From the NCBI GenBank assembly GCA_963842975.1, contig CAWJIH010000009.1, positions 372,001 through 436,000 of the forward strand: a stretch of DNA of 64,000 bases. The letters are read 5' to 3'. Position 1 is the stretch's first letter. Every line of letters starts with the position of its first letter. The stretch is from JACJWR01 sp963842975 (GTDB lineage Bacteria > Actinomycetota > Actinomycetes > S36-B12 > UBA10799). Of this stretch, positions 7,899 to 17,834 are shown piece by piece. The position numbers and the translations under genes are program-made. The notes under the pieces are model-generated. The model did not search any database. It worked only from the letters and a program-made list of their open reading frames with translations, and was not told where the DNA came from.

Positions 7899-8986
7899 AG
7901 TCGCCGCGCCGGTTGGTGCCGCACAACTTTCTGCCTCGCACTCCCCGGACTCGGGCCATGATCGTGGCGAGTTTCCTGGCAGTCGTGGGCATCATCGCCT
8001 CAATGGCCCTGCCGGTGCCCTACGTGATCATTTCTCCTGGACCGTTGTTCAACACGCTGGGTGACTTCCGCGGCGAGAAGATCGTGCAGATCTCCGACAC
8101 CGAGACCTTCCCGACCGACGGCGCGATCAACATGACCACGGTGAGTGAACGTGGCGGGCCCTACGGCCCGTTGACCATTGGCGAGGCCACCGTTGCGCTG
8201 TTCAACGACACAATGGCGGTGATCCCCCGAGAGATTCTGTTTCCGCCGGAACTCACCGATGAACAGAGTCGACAGCGCAGCGCCGCGGACTTCGACGAAG
8301 CGCAGTCCAACGCGGTAGCTGCAGCCATGCTCAGTCTGGATATCCCCACCACTGAACGTCCGATCGTCGCTTCGGTGCTCACCGAAGGGCCATCCAACGG
8401 GGCCTTGGAGCCGGGCGACCTCATCCTGGCGGTGGACGGCACCCCGGCAGCGACACCTACGGAGGTCGTCGAACTCATCGGGGGGCTCTCGCCTGGTAGC
8501 GACGTGGACGTCACCGTCGATCGGGACGGCGAGCAGCAGGACGTCACGGTGACCCTCGGCGAGAACCCGAACGATGCTGAGAAGAGCTACCTCGGCGTCA
8601 CGCTGCGGCGGGTGTTCGAGGCGCCGTTCCCAATCGAATTCGCGCTGGACGGAGTTGGGGGCCCCAGCGCCGGTTTGGTGTTCACCCTGGCCATCATCGA
8701 CGAACTCACTCAAGCATCGCTGACGGGCGGTGACACCATCGCCGGCACCGGGACCGTGGATCCAGCAGGCAACGTCGGCGCGATCGGGGGGATCGGGCAG
8801 AAGATGGACGCCGCCGCTGCCGGAGGTGCCACCTTGTTCTTGGCCCCACGGGCCAATTGCGCCGCAGTCCGGGAGAACACCCCGCAGGGTTTGACCGTCG
8901 CAGCCGTCGACACGGTTACGGAGGCGCTCGAAGCGTTAGCTGCGCATCGAGATGGACGCCCAGTGGTCGGCTGCGGGGTGCTCTAG
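7895..8986 (+). CDS. YlbL/Lon-like serine protease with PDZ domain
   Basis: With the GTG at 7895 the protein has 363 residues. It has one N-terminal membrane segment (AMIVASFLAVVGIIASMALPVPYV), an extracytoplasmic region, a PDZ domain in the middle (GALEPGDLILAVDGTPAATPTEV) and a C-terminal Lon-type S16 peptidase domain. The catalytic Ser is in GGPSAGLVF and the Lys in GGIGQKMDAA. It corresponds to Rv3194c. The open frame reaches back to 7673, but that part is a shadow of the small membrane gene. Likely role: regulated proteolysis at the membrane surface. Confidence 0.85.
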   Translation: MKSPRRLVPHNFLPRTPRTRAMIVASFLAVVGIIASMALPVPYVIISPGPLFNTLGDFRGEKIVQISDTETFPTDGAINMTTVSERGGPYGPLTIGEATVALFNDTMAVIPREILFPPELTDEQSRQRSAADFDEAQSNAVAAAMLSLDIPTTERPIVASVLTEGPSNGALEPGDLILAVDGTPAATPTEVVELIGGLSPGSDVDVTVDRDGEQQDVTVTLGENPNDAEKSYLGVTLRRVFEAPFPIEFALDGVGGPSAGLVFTLAIIDELTQASLTGGDTIAGTGTVDPAGNVGAIGGIGQKMDAAAAGGATLFLAPRANCAAVRENTPQGLTVAAVDTVTEALEALAAHRDGRPVVGCGVL

Positions 8987-9046
8987 CCTCAGGTCCCGCT
9001 GCTTTCCACGGAGACCGGTGGTCGCTTCCTGCCGGAAGTGAAAGGT

Positions 9047-9577
9047 TCAGGAAAGGTCGGCCACAGCTTTGTCTCCTGCGGTGTCGATACCCTTCTCCAG
9101 TTCGGCCAGGGCGCCGTCGACGTCACCTTTGTCGAGTTTGGTGCTCGCCTTGCTCGCTGCCCGGGACAGAGCCTTGTCGATATCGGAGTCAACGGCGTCC
9201 ACAGCGACCGCGATCACAGCTGCATCTCCGGTTTCGAGTAGGGCACCCAACTCCTTGAGGTCTCCCCGTGAGAGGCCACCGGCGAAGTGTCCGATCAGGC
9301 CCAGGCCCACCCCTCCGACAGCTGCGTCGGCCAGGATCGCGACGCCAGCGGGCGGGAAAATCGCTCCGATCACTACGCCGGCTACGACGCCCACGCCGCC
9401 TGCGACCTTCCCCGCGTAGGTCTTCTCATGCACGTGAATTCGGCCATCTGCGTCCTTGGACACCAGAGCCGCGGTGATGTGCCGCAACCCAGCTTCTTTC
9501 AAGGTGTCGAAATCGGCCTCAGCGTCGGCCTTGGTGTCGTAGGCCGCCGCGTACGCAACGTAGGTGGAATCTGCCAC
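9047..9577 (-). CDS. DUF1269-like membrane-associated protein
   Basis: The 176-residue protein begins with an alpha/beta segment (VAYAAAYDTKADAEADFDTLKEAG). A glycine-rich hydrophobic hairpin follows (AGKVAGGVGVVAGVVIGAIFPPAG and AVGGVGLGLIGHFAGG), then DLKELGALLETGDAAVIAVAV, and a charged C-terminal helix. This order is typical of DUF1269/general stress membrane proteins. The GTG start at 9577 is chosen because an AAGGAG Shine-Dalgarno lies just upstream; the longer frame to 9649 lacks homology. The biochemical function is unknown. Confidence 0.65.
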   Translation of the reverse strand: MADSTYVAYAAAYDTKADAEADFDTLKEAGLRHITAALVSKDADGRIHVHEKTYAGKVAGGVGVVAGVVIGAIFPPAGVAILADAAVGGVGLGLIGHFAGGLSRGDLKELGALLETGDAAVIAVAVDAVDSDIDKALSRAASKASTKLDKGDVDGALAELEKGIDTAGDKAVADLS

Positions 9578-9679
9578 GGGGAACTCCTTCTTGATTCGGA
9601 TGGTGTTCGTGCACGTGCAGGTTCTCACCTTTTTCGCAGCGAGTCCCAATGGTCCGGTGAGGTCGCTCAGTTGGGTGTT

Positions 9680-10222
9680 TCAGCCTTCGTCGTCGAGGGG
9701 ACGGAAGGTCTCGGCCAGACTGTCGGCCAACCGTGGGACCAGGCGTTGTCCGTTGCCACCACGAATGGGTTGGTCGTGATCGTCGAGCACCAAAACCGCA
9801 TCTTCGGCACCGTCCCTGGTGACGGCCACCACGATCCGCAATTGCGAGGCACGGTCGTCATTCGCCGCCGCCGCTGCGACCTCGTCCGGATCGGTGCCGT
9901 TGGGAAGGTCGGCCTCCGCCTCGGGGGGCAACACCAGTTGCTCAACGGCAACTGCGGCGCCGAACACCGAGTCCGGCCAGGCGATCCGAGTCAGCATCTG
10001 GGGCACCGGGATGGTGGTGTCGAATCCGTCTTGCTCAATCGCGGTGAGCGTCCCCGGTTGCGCGTCGATCTCCGCGGCGAGGTCCGGTTCCTCCGCCAGC
10101 AGCAGGTCGCTGCGCACCAATCCGAACAGCCGTGTCGGTTGGCCCCAACCCACTTTCGCAAGTTCGGCAGCGAGCTCGTCGACGGCGTTTTCTAGGGCGA
10201 ACTGTGACTCCTGCGGGTGCAT
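9680..10222 (-). CDS. PPA1309 family protein
   Basis: This 180-residue soluble acidic protein begins MHPQESQFALENAVDELAAELAKVGWGQPTRLFGLV. That pattern matches the actinobacterial PPA1309 family of unknown function, which usually sits divergent from the UPF0182 gene, as here (27 bases between the starts). No catalytic motif, signal peptide or membrane segment is visible. The ATG start at 10222 has a weak GAGAG ribosome-binding site. Confidence 0.75.
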   Translation of the reverse strand: MHPQESQFALENAVDELAAELAKVGWGQPTRLFGLVRSDLLLAEEPDLAAEIDAQPGTLTAIEQDGFDTTIPVPQMLTRIAWPDSVFGAAVAVEQLVLPPEAEADLPNGTDPDEVAAAAANDDRASQLRIVVAVTRDGAEDAVLVLDDHDQPIRGGNGQRLVPRLADSLAETFRPLDDEG

Positions 10223-10249
10223 GTAATCACTCTCTCGTAAGGTTGGTGC

Positions 10250-13198
10250 GTGACGTTCGCCACCCCATCGGCCTCAACACCCGACACAAACAACGGCATG
10301 AGTAGCCGTGGCAGGGTTCTGATACCCACGCTATTGGTACTCGGCATCCTTGCGGTGCTCTTCGTTATCTTCACAGGTTTCTACACCGACTGGCTCTGGT
10401 TCCAGTCGGTGGACAAGACTTCTGTGTTCACCACCCAATTGGCCGTGCGAGCTGTGATGTTCGCGGTGTTCGGACTGGTGATGGTGGCTGCGCTCGTCAT
10501 CGCCATGTGGTTGGCCTACAAGTTCCGGCCCTTCTTCGCCACCGGCAGTCCGGAGCAGGCCAGCCTGGAGCGCTACCGCGCCTCGATTGAGCCGGTCCGC
10601 AAACCTGCCATGATCGTCATCGCGGTGGTCATCGGCTTGCTCAGTGGGATCAGCGCCGCCGGCCAGTGGCCGCTGTTCATGCTTTGGCGTAACGGTGGCG
10701 ACTTCGGGGTCGACGATCCGCAGTTCGGCATGGACGTGAGTTTCTGGGTGTTTGAGTACCCGTTCCTGCGCTTCCTGCTCGGTTTCGGCTTCACCGTGCT
10801 GTTCTTCACGCTGGTGGCCAGTGTCGTGGTGAATTACCTCTACGGGGGTCTGCAGCTGCAGGCACAAAGCGACCGCATCAGCCGAGCCGCGAGGGTCCAA
10901 ATCTCGGTGCTGGTGGCGGCGATGCTGCTGCTGAAGGCAGTCGCCTACATGCTGGACAGGTTCGGCTTGGCAGTTCAGGACGACGACTTTGTGCTGGGCT
11001 TCACCGGGCTGAAGTTCCGGGACGTCAACGCGATGCTGCCAGCCAAGACGATCATGATTTTCATCGCAGTGATCGTGGCGCTGCTGTTCATCGTGAACAT
11101 CTTCCGCAGCATCTGGCCGATTGCGCTGGCAGGCCTCGGATTGATGGTGGTGTCGGCGTTGGTGATCGGTGGCATCTATCCGGCGGTTGTGCAGCAGTTC
11201 CAGGTGCGCCCCAGCGAACTGGTGCGTGAGGAGCCTTTCCTCCAGCGGAACATCGATGCCACTCGCACCGCGTGGGGCCTGGATAACGTCGAATCGCGAG
11301 ACTACGCGGCAACCGCGGACCCAAGTTCCGAGGCCATTGCGGCAGATGCGGGAACACTCGACAACATCCGTCTGCTCGACCCAGCCATCGTTTCGCCGAC
11401 GTACCGGGCATTGCAGCAGATCCGAGGTTTCTACTCGTTCCCAGACATCCTCGATGTCGATCGATATGACCTTGACGACGGTCAGCGCGGCGCGGTGGTT
11501 TCGGTCCGTGAGTTGGACCTCAACGGTGTGCCAGAACGTAACTGGGCGAACGATCACGTGGTCTACACGCACGGCTACGGATTCGTGGCCGCGTACGACA
11601 ACACGGCCAACACCAACGGCACACCCAATTTCTTCGAGTTCGACATCCCGCCGGTGGGTGAGTTGGACGTCGAGCAGCCGCGGGTGTACTTCGGCGAGAA
11701 CTCACCGGCCTACTCGATCGTCGGCGCACCAGAGGGTGCACCACCTCGAGAGCTGGACTTCCCGGACGACACCCAACCCACTGGTCAGCGGAACAACACC
11801 TATGACGGCGCCGGTGGGGCGCCGGTCGGATCGTTCCTCAACAAGATGGCGTTCGCGGTGAAGTTTGGCGAGCCGAACATCGTGCTTTCCGATCTGGTCA
11901 ACTCGGAGTCGGTGATCATGTGGGACCGCAGCCCGCGCGAGCGGCTGGCAAAGGTCGCGCCCTGGTTGACGCCGGACGGCGATCCCTACGCGGCGGTGGT
12001 TGACGGTCGAATCGTCTGGCTGCTGGACGCCTACACCAAGACCGATCAGTTCCCGTATGCCACCCGGGTGGACCTCAATGAGGCCACCTCCGACTCGGTC
12101 ACCACCACGGCCGCCAACGTCTTTGCGCTGCCGCAGGACCGGGTGAATTACATGCGAAACTCGGTGAAGGCAGTTATCGACGCCTATGACGGCACGGTGG
12201 ACCTGTATGCGTGGGATGAGGCCGACCCGATCCTGCAGTCCTGGATGAAGACCTTCCCAGGTGTGGTGCAGCCGAAGGCGGACATGGACGCCGAACTCGT
12301 GTCCCACGTGCGCTACCCGGAGGACCTGTTCAAGGTGCAGCGACTGGTCTACAGCCGCTACCACGTGACCGACCCGGCGGCGTTCTACAACGGCCAGGAC
12401 TTCTGGATCATCCCGAATGACCCCACAAATCGGCAGACGAACCAGTTCCAGCCGCCGTATTACCTCACTTTGCAGATGCCTGGTCAGTCGGCATCCACCT
12501 TCTCGTTGACCACCGCCTTCTCGCCACAGCGACGGCAAACGCTGGCAGCATTCATGGCGGTCGACTCTGCGCCTGGCGACGGATACGGCCAAATCCGGGT
12601 GCTGCAACTGCCTCGAAACACCACGATTCCGGGTCCGGTGCAGGTGCAGAACACCTTTGAATCTGATCCGACCGTGGCCTCGCAGTTGTCGCTACTGCGT
12701 CGCGGTGGCTCCGAAGTGATCCTCGGCAACCTGCTGTCCTTGCCGGTGGCTGGCGGGATGCTCTACGTCGAACCGGTCTATGTGCAGGCAGCAGAAGGCG
12801 GATATCCGTTGCTGCGCAAGGTGCTGGTCTCGTTCGGCAATAAGGTCGGCTTCTCCGACACGTTGGAGGATTCGCTGGCGCAGGTGTTCGGAGCCGCCCC
12901 GCCGCCGGTGGTGATTGATCCGGAGAATCCGGATGCGCCAATTGAACCTGTGGACCCAGGCATTCCGGCAGCAGATATCGATCAAGCCCTGGCCGATGCT
13001 CAACGGGCCTATGACGACGGCGTCGCGGCGCTGCAGAACAACGATTGGGCCGCCTACGGTGAAGCGCAACGGCGGCTGGAAGAGGCGATTCGGCGGGCGC
13101 AGGAACTTGCCGGTGGCGAAGTGCCTCCCGTCGATGAGCCGGTGGTGCCAGATGATGCGCCGGCTGATGCCGCCGAACCTGATGCCCCGGCGGCCTAG
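10250..13198 (+). CDS. UPF0182 family large integral membrane protein
   Basis: The 982-residue protein corresponds to Rv3193c and its relatives (COG1615). Seven or so hydrophobic segments fill the first third, starting with LIPTLLVLGILAVLFVIFTG and including the FYTDWLWF signature. A large extracytoplasmic domain follows, with YRALQQIRGFYSFPDILDVDRY and many aromatic residues. The C-terminus has an Ala-rich helical segment with NNDWAAYGEAQRRLEEAI and an acidic Pro/Ala tail. The GTG start at 10250 is just after AAGG. The function is unknown. There is no sign of truncation. Confidence 0.9.
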   Translation: MTFATPSASTPDTNNGMSSRGRVLIPTLLVLGILAVLFVIFTGFYTDWLWFQSVDKTSVFTTQLAVRAVMFAVFGLVMVAALVIAMWLAYKFRPFFATGSPEQASLERYRASIEPVRKPAMIVIAVVIGLLSGISAAGQWPLFMLWRNGGDFGVDDPQFGMDVSFWVFEYPFLRFLLGFGFTVLFFTLVASVVVNYLYGGLQLQAQSDRISRAARVQISVLVAAMLLLKAVAYMLDRFGLAVQDDDFVLGFTGLKFRDVNAMLPAKTIMIFIAVIVALLFIVNIFRSIWPIALAGLGLMVVSALVIGGIYPAVVQQFQVRPSELVREEPFLQRNIDATRTAWGLDNVESRDYAATADPSSEAIAADAGTLDNIRLLDPAIVSPTYRALQQIRGFYSFPDILDVDRYDLDDGQRGAVVSVRELDLNGVPERNWANDHVVYTHGYGFVAAYDNTANTNGTPNFFEFDIPPVGELDVEQPRVYFGENSPAYSIVGAPEGAPPRELDFPDDTQPTGQRNNTYDGAGGAPVGSFLNKMAFAVKFGEPNIVLSDLVNSESVIMWDRSPRERLAKVAPWLTPDGDPYAAVVDGRIVWLLDAYTKTDQFPYATRVDLNEATSDSVTTTAANVFALPQDRVNYMRNSVKAVIDAYDGTVDLYAWDEADPILQSWMKTFPGVVQPKADMDAELVSHVRYPEDLFKVQRLVYSRYHVTDPAAFYNGQDFWIIPNDPTNRQTNQFQPPYYLTLQMPGQSASTFSLTTAFSPQRRQTLAAFMAVDSAPGDGYGQIRVLQLPRNTTIPGPVQVQNTFESDPTVASQLSLLRRGGSEVILGNLLSLPVAGGMLYVEPVYVQAAEGGYPLLRKVLVSFGNKVGFSDTLEDSLAQVFGAAPPPVVIDPENPDAPIEPVDPGIPAADIDQALADAQRAYDDGVAALQNNDWAAYGEAQRRLEEAIRRAQELAGGEVPPVDEPVVPDDAPADAAEPDAPAA

Positions 13199-13254
13199 CC
13201 CAGTGCTGCGGTTGGCTGCGGAGGTTTGACGATCCTGCAGGAGCGGGGGGAGTA

Positions 13255-13926
13255 GTGGACCGGATCGAGTCCTTCCTGCGGCGCGTGTGGTCCTGGGTGT
13301 CCGAGTTGTGGCCGTCGTGGTTTCCGCCCGGGCTTCCCGGGTGGTGGACGGCTGTGCTGTTCGGTGTCGCTCTTGGAACGGTGATCGGGGTGCTTCTTGG
13401 GCCCCGTTTGAACATCGCTCGTTGGCGGCTCGGACTGTGGCTGGCGGCGATGCTTTCGGTTCCGGCGGCCACATGGACCGTTCCAACTCATGCGGCGCGA
13501 TTTGAGGCGGTTCTCCGTGGTTGCACTCAGGGGCAGCTTCCGCGGCCCTCAATGTTGTCCTCCGGCTTCACCACCGAGGTTGTCTCAAACATCGCCATGA
13601 CCCTGCCGATTGGCGCGGCGGCGGTCTTGTGGCCCATGGGTGCACGTCGGTTGGCAGCGTTGTGTGTGGCCCTGGCAACCCCACCGGTGATCGAAACCGT
13701 GCAGTTGATCCCGGTGCTGCGCCGCGGGTGCCAGGTGGGCGACGTGGTGAACAACTCGATCGGGGTGCTTATCGGATTTGCCCTGGCAGCTGGGGTCGAG
13801 GCAGTGGTGGTGTCCTGGCGTCGGGCGCATGAAGCGCCTGGGGTGCGTGAGGCCGGCTCGGTGGATACTGACACCGATGTCAGCGTCAGGGCCGGCCGCG
13901 GCGGCCAGATGCCCCCTCGCCAATGA
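13255..13926 (+). CDS. VanZ-like membrane protein
   Basis: The 223-residue protein has about five hydrophobic segments and the VanZ-like pattern: a transmembrane helix ending in arginines, NIAMTLPIGAAAVLWP, an E in TPPVIETVQLIP, and a D-V-V-N-N-S-I-G block (GDVVNNSIGVLIGFALA). VanZ proteins give low-level teicoplanin resistance in enterococci, but most homologues are uncharacterised. The GTG start at 13255 is preceded by GGGGGAG. It follows the UPF0182 gene by 56 bases and may share its transcript. Confidence 0.75.
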   Translation: MDRIESFLRRVWSWVSELWPSWFPPGLPGWWTAVLFGVALGTVIGVLLGPRLNIARWRLGLWLAAMLSVPAATWTVPTHAARFEAVLRGCTQGQLPRPSMLSSGFTTEVVSNIAMTLPIGAAAVLWPMGARRLAALCVALATPPVIETVQLIPVLRRGCQVGDVVNNSIGVLIGFALAAGVEAVVVSWRRAHEAPGVREAGSVDTDTDVSVRAGRGGQMPPRQ

Positions 13927-13963
13927 CGTGCCCGAGGCGCTTTGCTATGGTTAACCCACCCAA

Positions 13964-14037
13964 CGCGGGGTGGAGCAGCTCGGTAGCTCGCTGGGCTCAT
14001 AACCCAGAGGTCGCAGGTTCAAATCCTGCCCCCGCTA
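13964..14037 (+). tRNA. tRNA-fMet (anticodon CAT)
   Basis: A complete cloverleaf folds: acceptor arms CGCGGGG and CCCCGCT, D arm GAGC/GCTC, anticodon stem CTGGG/CCCAG with loop CTCATAA (anticodon 13998-14000), and T arm GCAGG/CCTGC with loop TTCAAAT. The three consecutive G-C pairs in the anticodon stem and the unpaired first acceptor position (C1 facing T72) mark it as the initiator tRNA. CCA is not encoded. A strong terminator follows ten bases later. Confidence 0.95.
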
Positions 14038-14047
14038 CTCAGTGCAG

Positions 14048-14076
14048 AAGGCGTCCCATTCGTGGGGCGCCTTTTG
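14048..14076 (+). terminator. Rho-independent terminator of the tRNA-fMet gene
   Basis: An 11-bp stem (14048-14058 with 14063-14073, one T-G wobble) closes a TTCG tetraloop and is followed by a short T run. This is a textbook intrinsic terminator, rare in such GC-rich DNA. Confidence 0.85.
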
Positions 14077-14238
14077 TCGATTGAACGTGCCGACTCCCGC
14101 GCCACCGGCTCGACCCCAAGCATGACTTGACTTCGGGTACCCGACTGGCGACCTGCCTAGGCGCTTTGCGCTCGAACCCCCAGTCTCACTACCGTGACAA
14201 CAGCCGGGTTGGTTCACCTATGTCGCCAGGAGGATGCA

Positions 14239-15298
14239 GTGCGTGCAGTCGGATTCGTCGAATCGTTGCCGGTCACCGACCCGGAATGCCTGATCGACAT
14301 CGAAGTGGCAGACCCCACCCCAGGGCCCCACGACCTGCTCGTAGAAGTGCGCGCCATTTCGGTGAACCCGGTCGACACCAAAGTGCGCCGGGCCGGCGGT
14401 GCGGCCGACGGAACTCCTCGGATTCTCGGCTGGGACGCGGCTGGGGTGGTGCAAGCCGTGGGCGAAGCGGTGACGTTGTTCGAACCGGGCGACGAGGTCT
14501 GGTACGCCGGCGATATCACTCGACCCGGCACCAACGCGGAACTCCACCTGGTGGACGAGCGCATCGTCGGGCGAAAACCGCAGACTCTCGGATTCGCCGA
14601 CTGCTGCGGCACTGCCGCTCACTGCGATCACCGCCTGGGAATTGCTGTTCGACCGGATGGGTGTTCAGCGCTCGCCACACGCTGGGGCAGGACAAACGCT
14701 GCTCATCATCGGGGCGGCAGGGGGAGTGGGTTCGATCTTGACGCAACTGGCATCGAAACTGACCGGGCTGACCGTGGTTGGCACGGCCTCGCGTGCCACC
14801 AGCGCCCAGTGGGTGTCCCAGATGGGTGCAGATCATGTGATCGACCATGGGCAGCCTTTTCGGGAGCAGTTGACGGCCCTCGGCGTCCCGCAGGTGGGCT
14901 ATGTGGCGTCGCTGACCCATTCGGCGGATCACTTTGCCGAGGCAGCCGATGTCCTCGCTCCGCAGGGCCGCTACGGGCTGATTGACGATCCCTCCCCGGC
15001 GAGCGCGATCGACATCAGCCTGCTCAAACGCAAGAGCGCGTCGATTCACTGGGAGTTCATGTTTACTCGGTCGATGTTCGCCACCGACGACATGATCGTC
15101 CAACACGAGTTGCTCAGTGAGGTCTCGCGGCTAGTCGACGATGGCGTGATCGTCTCAACTGCCACGGCCGGTGGGGCTGGCGCCCCCAACCTGGGCGAAG
15201 CACCGAACGGGGTGGTGAACGCTGCGAACGTGATCGCAGCCCATGCGCTGTTGGAAAGTGGCCGTGCGATTGGAAAGGTAACCCTTGCGGGGTTCTAG
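14239..15298 (+). pseudogene. Zinc-binding alcohol dehydrogenase family protein (quinone reductase-like), frameshifted
   Basis: Two overlapping frames together encode one medium-chain dehydrogenase of the zinc-binding alcohol dehydrogenase family. Frame 1 (from GTG 14239 with AGGAGG at 14228) gives MRAVGF, LLVEVRAISVNPVDTKVR, LGWDAAGVV and GDEVWYAGD. Frame 2 continues AAALPLTAITAWELLFDRMG, LLIIGAAGGVGSILTQLA (NADPH loop) and ends at 15298. Skipping the T near 14602 joins FAD directly to AAALPL and restores 352 residues, a normal length. No zinc-ligand cysteine set is obvious. It may be a sequence error or a recent pseudogene. Likely a NADPH-dependent quinone or enone reductase. Confidence 0.8.
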
Positions 15299-15395
15299 CG
15301 TCCGCGGCCAAGCCAACTCAAAGTTTGGCCGGTGAATAATCGCAGACCTCGGTACTCTTACCCTAGATCCACCACGTTGAGCACCAGGGAGTCCG

Positions 15396-17622
15396 GTGGC
15401 AACCACAATCGTGGCTGGAACCCAGCCCCAACCGCCAGAGCCGCGGTCACATGCGCACGCCCCGTTGCCAGAGTCTGCGCCAGGTAGTTCACACTTCGAG
15501 GCCCACATCCAGGGTCTGCGCGCGGTTGCCGTCGCGCTCGTGGTGCTCAACCACCTCGTCGGATGGCCAGTGGGCGGCTTCATCGGGGTTGATGTCTTCT
15601 TCGTGATCTCTGGATATCTCATCACCCGGCTGATGCTGCGTGAAGTCGCCGCCACCGGCCGAATCTCCATTCGAGAGTTTTATGCCCGCCGGATGCGTCG
15701 GATCTTCCCGATGGCAACCGTCGTCCTCGTTGTCACCGTGGCCGTGGGCTTCATCCTCTTCTCTGGCGGGCGTGCGATGTCGACGCTGACAGACGCGCTG
15801 TGGGCCAGCATCTTCTTGGAGAACTGGCACCTCGCCCGGGTCGGGTCGGACTACTTCCACCTCAACGACGCGGTGTCTCCAGTGCAGCAGTACTGGTCAC
15901 TGTCGGTCGAGGAACAGTTCTACCTCATCTGGCCGGCGATGCTTCTGGCGTTGGCGTTCGTCTCGCGGCGATTTGGGTTACCCCGCCGGTTGTCGCTGCG
16001 TTCGATGGTCGCTGCAGTGTTGGCGTTGGTGCTCGTCGCTTCGTTCGTGTGGGCGGTGGTGCAATCGGCCACCTCACCCACGGTCGCCTACTTCTCGACC
16101 GCCACCCGAGCCTGGGAACTTGCGGCCGGGGCGCTCCTGGCTGTGGCCGCCCTGCAACTGTCGGACAAGTGGGCGCGGCAGCGGGGCTTGGTCGCCTCCG
16201 CATCGCTGGTGATCATCCTGCTCGCTGCCGTGACTATCACTTCGGAAATGCCCTTCCCTGGGCCTTGGGCGATGGTTCCGGTGCTGGCCACGGTGACGAT
16301 CCTGGCGATCGGTCACGGCGCCACCGGACCTGGCATGTGGGTGCTTCGCAGCGCCCCCTTCCAATACGTCGGCGCGATTTCCTACTCGTTGTACCTCTGG
16401 CACTTCCCGGTGATCATCTTCTTGTTCACGGTGGTCGAGCAGACCTTGCTGACCACTGTGTTCGCCCTGCTGCTCGCGCTGGTCGCTGTCGGCTGCGTCC
16501 TATCGATTCATCGAACAACCCATCCGGCGCTCATCGTGGTTGTCAGCCTCGATTGGCGACTCGACACCCGAACGGCCCAAACGACGTCACCGCGTTCCGC
16601 TGCTCGTGGCAGGGAGTGCCTCGATGCTGCTGCTCGGTTTTCTGATGGGATACCTGCAGCCCTTCGGCGCCCCGAATGAACCCTCCGCGTCAGCATCCAG
16701 CGCCCAAAGCCCACCAACCGTGCTGGATCAGCAGGCAGCGGTTTCCAACCCCAGCAGTGGCCAGCCACAGTTTTCCTTCGACAACAACCAGTTGCTGCAA
16801 CTCTCCCTTCAGCAGGCGCTGTTGGCGCCTGAGTTCCCCGAATTCGACCTCCCCGATGGTTGGCAGGACGTCCAACTTGCCACCACCGGAGACTCGTGTT
16901 GGGCCCCCAATCGCCTCGCGACGGAGTGCGATTTCGCACTGCCCGACGCCACGCAGACGGCTGTGATCATGGGTGATTCGCAGGTGCAGGCGTGGTTGCC
17001 CGGGGTACGTGATGCGCTCGCCGGCGCCGGCTACAACGTCAAAGTCTTCACTATGCCTGGCTGCCCGGTGGCCGATGTGCCGGTGCTTGATCCCTTCTTC
17101 GAACGCAACTACTACGCCGAATGCGAGGAGTATCGAGGCGCGGTGTTGGCTCAGGTCGAGGAGCTGAAGCCCAATTTGACCATTCTCACGAGCACCTGGC
17201 ACGGCTTCGATCTGCGGTACAGCGGCAGCACGGGCGCCGCAGCAGACGAGGAATGGCAGGCGGGTCTGGCTTCGACATTGACTCGACTCTCCGCCGCGAG
17301 TCCGAGGGTGGTCGTCTTGGACAGCCCGCCTGACGGACAGTCGATCCTGGACTGCATGAGCAGGTTCGGCAGCCCGGACGACTGCGAGAGCGACGTCACA
17401 GAGGACTACCGCTTGGTGTCGGGGCTCAACGGGGCAGCGGCGGCGCAGGTCGCAGCTGGCGGCACCGATGTCCGGCATGTCGTGGTGGAGAATTGGTTCT
17501 GCGTCGACGGGCGATGCCCGGCGTTCATCGGCGACGTGCCGATTTACGCGGATCGGACTCACGTGTCGCCCGGGTTCGGGCGCTACGTCGCACCGCTGTT
17601 GACGCCTATCCTCGTCGGCTGA
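15396..17622 (+). pseudogene. OafA/YrhL-type acyltransferase with C-terminal SGNH domain, frameshifted
   Basis: The first frame (15396 to about 16500) encodes the multi-pass acyltransferase-3 domain: HIQGLRAVAVALVVLNHL, GFIGVDVFFVISGYLITRLM, RRIFPM and WSLSVEEQFYLIWP. The second frame begins YRFIEQPIRRS, the normal end of that domain. It continues through one more membrane helix (LLVAGSASMLLLGFLMG) into an extracytoplasmic SGNH domain with the block I motif GDSQ and the DRTH catalytic pair near the end. One extra base in the CC at about 16499-16500 explains the break; the corrected protein has 741 residues. The GTG start follows AGGGAG. Such proteins O-acetylate exported glycans or peptidoglycan. 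Confidence 0.82.
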
Positions 17623-17834
17623 TCCTGATCTGATGCTGTCTGGGTGCGGCAGCGCCCCTACCGGCAGACTGTGGTGATGGCGGGCTGTTCGCGCGCCGGA
17701 GGATTCGCGCACCGGAGGAGTTCGTGCCGGATAACGATCGTTCGCAGGAAGCCGCTCCCGGCATTTGGGCAAGCGAAGACCAACCCGATTCGCGTAGTTT
17801 CGCAAAAAGAGTTTCAGGAGAAATCGGAGGCGTT

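Noticed and set aside
10331..12607. Long minus-strand frames opposite the UPF0182 gene
   Set aside because: They encode His/Arg/Gln-rich shadow products with no recognised domain, opposite a clearly coding gene.
16490..16510. Programmed +1 frameshifting to join the acyltransferase and SGNH frames
   Set aside because: Five unrelated genes show the same type of shift without a common slippery site or stop codon, so error or decay is simpler.
16690..17805. 371-residue minus-strand frame opposite the SGNH domain
   Set aside because: The plus strand carries the SGNH catalytic motifs; the antisense product is low-complexity and lacks a start signal.
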